Shown here: positions 26,929 to 29,249 of the stretch, piece by piece
Position numbering within the stretch: the stretch's first letter is position 1
Layout of the letters: each line of letters starts with the position of its first letter
NCBI GenBank assembly: GCA_965216965.1
Contig: CBDCGX010000030.1
Span: forward strand, 1 to 29,249
Reading direction: 5' to 3'
DNA: 29,249 nucleotides
Source: CBDAKK01 sp965216965
GTDB taxonomy: Bacteria; Spirochaetota; Spirochaetia; WTKD01; G963693115
Position numbers and translations under genes: made by a program
The notes under the pieces: generated by a model
Told to the model about the DNA's origin: nothing
Databases searched by the model: none
The model's input: only the letters and a program-made list of their open reading frames with translations

Positions 26929-26985
26929 AAGACATATCTCTCATTATGCACCACAAGGCACCCTGGAGATGCCTTGCTATGTCTT
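26929..26985 (-). repeat. Conserved nested hairpin element, copy f
   Basis: Outer stem AAGACATA/TATGTCTT; inner stem CAAGGCA/TGCCTTG (26954-26976) with the same CACCC arm change as copy c. Confidence 0.75.
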
Positions 26986-27001
26986 CTTTTATGTTTTTTC
27001 T

Positions 27002-28338
27002 TTATTTTGGTATTTGTATTTTCACTGGAGTGCTTTTATCTTCTTTAGTGCCGTCTCCCAATTGTCCTTTATCATTATCTCCCCATGACCATATATTGCC
27101 ATCGCTATCTATCCCTACTGTGTGTGTCCCCCCAGCTGATACTGCCTTCCATGCTGTCTCTGTCTGATATGTTCGTGCGGGGGTGCTTTTATTTGTTGTC
27201 TCACCTTTAGTGCCATCTCCCAATTGTCCATTATCATTATCTCCCCATGACCACAGAGTCCCATCTTCTGCTATCCCTACTGTGTGTGTCCCCCCAGCTG
27301 ATACTGCTTTCCATGTTATCCCTGCCTGCTGTACTCGTACAGGGCTGCTTTTATCAATTTTAGTGCCGTCTCCCAATTGTCCATTACCAGCACCTCCCCA
27401 TGACCACAGAGTTCCATCCCTATCTATCGCTACTGTGTGAAATTCCCCAGCTGATACTGCCTTCCATTTCGTTGTGTTATCTGCAAGGGGTCCCGCCTCT
27501 GTTGTCTTCTGCTTTACCTCGTACGGGGATGCTTTTATGTGCTGTAGTGCCGTCTCCCAATTGTCCTTTATCATTCTTTCCCCCATGACCACAGAGTCCC
27601 ATCAATATCTATCCCTACTGTGTGATTAAACCCAGCTACTACTGCTTTCCATTTCGTTCTGTTATCTACAAAAGTTCCCGTCTCTGTCTTCTGCTGTACT
27701 CGTACGGGGGTGATTTTACTTGCTGTAGTGCCGTCTCCCAATTGTCCATAACTATTCTTTCCCCATGACCACATATTTCCATCGCTATCTATCGCTACCG
27801 TGTGAGATCCCCAAACTACTACTGTCTCCCATTTCGTTGTGTTATCTACAAAACCTCCCTCCTCTGTCTTCTGCTGTACTCGTACGGGGGTGCTTTTATT
27901 TGCTGTAAGGCCTGCAGTGCCGTCTCCCAATTGTCCATTACCATTAGCTCCCCATGACCACAGAGTCCCATTGCTATCTATCCCTACTGTGTGAAATTTC
28001 CCAGCTGCTACTGCCTTCCATTTCATTGCGTTATTTATCTTCTGTACTCGTACAGGGGTGCTTTTATTTGCTGTAAGGCCTGCAGTGCCGTCTCCCAATT
28101 GTCCAGATCCATTATTTCCCCATGACCACAGAGTCCCATCAATATCTATCCCTACTGTGTGCTCTCCTCCAGCTGCTATGTATAACCTATAGTACTCTTG
28201 CTCCGCACCCGCTGCTTTGTTTCCACAACCAAGTAGTCCTATACCTAGCATCGCTATGAGTACATATATATATCCTTTGTATTTATTTAAGAAAGAAAGT
28301 ATCTCTCGTTTATTACAAATATTGTCATTGTTTTTCAT
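27002..28338 (-). pseudogene. RCC1-repeat lipoprotein F, seven blades, split by two 1-base insertions
   Basis: The leader MKNNDNICNKREILSFLNKYK, lipobox GLLGC and three and a half blades read in frame from 28338 until WSWGKE-stop at 27571. The coding run GGGG of the WSWG motif is GGGGG here (27584-27580). About 65 bases on, a second extra G (27518-27517, in the CTCGTAC box) shifts the frame again. A second open stretch then carries three more blades and the tail TPVKIQIPK to 27002. The total is seven blades, so the ancestor was full length. Both insertions add one base and together do not restore the first frame. Sequencing error is possible at the first site, less so at the second. Confidence 0.85.
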
Positions 28339-28371
28339 TTTTATTCCTCATTAATGATTATATAATTATAA

Positions 28372-28400
28372 CATATATAATATATTACTCTATTTGTCAA
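28372..28400 (-). promoter_or_regulatory. Array promoter module, gene F
   Basis: TTGACA (28400-28395), 17-bp spacer, TATATG (28377-28372). Confidence 0.52.
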
Positions 28401-28562
28401 TAGTGTTCCCGCTCTTTACTAGTAGCTTGGCATACACCTTTAACCTAGATTGACATATTACACATATTATTATGTTATATATGAACATATTTATCAAGCA
28501 TGTAAAGTGTTTTTATAACAGTAATAATAAATAACTGTTAATATTACATGCATTTTTTCTTA

Positions 28563-28619
28563 AAGACATATCCCTCATTATGCACCACAAGGCATCTATA
28601 AGATGCCTTGCTATGTTTT
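28563..28619 (-). repeat. Conserved nested hairpin element, copy g
   Basis: Inner stem CAAGGCATCT/AGATGCCTTG (28588-28610) with loop ATA; outer arms AAGACATA and TATGTTTT. Confidence 0.77.
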
Positions 28620-28638
28620 CTGTTATGTTTTTACTTTT

Positions 28639-29249
28639 TTATTCTGGTATTTGTATTTTCACTGGAGTGTTTCTATCAGTTGTAGTGCCGTCTCCCAATT
28701 GTCCATTACCAGCATCTCCCCATGACCACAAACTTCCATCTTCTGCTAGCCCTACTGTGTGTTCCCCCCCCAGCTGATACTGCCTTCCATGTTATCCCTG
28801 CCTGCTGTACTCGTACGGGGCTGCTTTTATCAATTTTAGTGCCGTCTCCCAATTGTTCATATTCATTCTTTCCCCAGGACCACAGAGTCCCATCAATATC
28901 TATCCCTACTGTAACCCTGTCCCCAGCTGCTACTGCCTTCCATTTCGTTGTGTTATCTACAAAAACTCCCGCCTCTGTCTCCTTCTGTACTCGTACGGGG
29001 GTGCTTTTATTTACTCTAGTGCCGTCTCCCAATTGTCCTCTCCTATTATCTCCCCATGACCACAGAGTCCCATCGCTATCTATCCCTACTGTGTGTATTC
29101 CCCCAGCTGATACTGCCTTCCATTTCGTTGTGTTATCTTCAAAAGCTCCCGCCTCTGTCTCCTTCTGTACTCGTACGGGGGTGCTTTTATTTACTCTAGT
29201 GCCGTCTCCCAATTGTCCAATATTATTCCATCCCCATGACCACAAACTT
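28639..29249 (-). pseudogene. RCC1-repeat lipoprotein G, 3' part, out of frame at a G8 run
   Basis: The 5' end lies beyond the window. Three blades read in frame, then VSAGGG runs into a tract of eight G (28771-28764, coding strand) and the frame ends at GRCW-stop (28706). With seven G the frame continues as AGGEHTVGLAEDGSLWSWG, QLGDGTTTDRNTPVKIQIPE and stops at 28639, exactly the family ending. Poly-G of this length is a typical slippage site, so this may be a phase-OFF state or an assembly error. Confidence 0.82.
28764..28771 (-). repeat. G8 homopolymer in an RCC1 blade
   Basis: Eight G in the coding direction at the Ala-Gly-Gly turn of a blade. Equivalent sites in intact blades have five or six, with a compatible codon following. 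Confidence 0.92.

Overview
The window looks like part of an AT-rich bacterial chromosome, most likely from a spirochaete. The main evidence is a phenylalanyl-tRNA synthetase pair of the archaeal/eukaryotic size class (alpha about 517 aa, beta 580 aa), a known spirochaete trait (Borrelia, Treponema). A membrane TVP38 domain fused to a MerA-like flavoprotein and many lipoproteins fit this. The lineage is an inference; no rRNA or other marker is present.

Bases 1-13100 are compact housekeeping-type genes: a TVP38-flavoprotein fusion, a convergent TraB-family gene, an unknown membrane-anchored protein, pheS-pheT plus an unknown gene, an ankyrin lipoprotein and leuS. Most have no clear Shine-Dalgarno sequence and have a -10-like box very close to the start codon.

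Bases 13088-20488 are all on the minus strand. In transcription order they hold two near-identical copies of a sugar-binding protein gene, two ABC permeases, a family 4 glycosidase, a TSUP exporter and a compact S26-type peptidase. The duplicated unit is 1298 bp, runs from the -35 box to the stop codon, and differs at three silent positions. Between the copies lies a deleted third copy. No ABC ATPase is present.

Bases 20511-29249 hold an array of at least seven minus-strand genes for RCC1-repeat lipoproteins. Those complete in the window share a lipoprotein leader, an RCC1 blade region and a conserved tail. Four encode seven blades, enough for one closed beta-propeller; two are reduced to one or two blades; the last runs off the window. 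Six have a repeated promoter module (TTGACA-like box, 17-bp spacer) and most are followed by a conserved nested hairpin. Four members are out of frame: by a (CT)21 tract and a (CT)4 tract at the same place in the signal peptide, by two 1-base insertions, and by a run of eight G.

The array looks like a phase-variable and recombining family of probably surface-exposed propeller lipoproteins. This is the most likely candidate for an undescribed system in the window.
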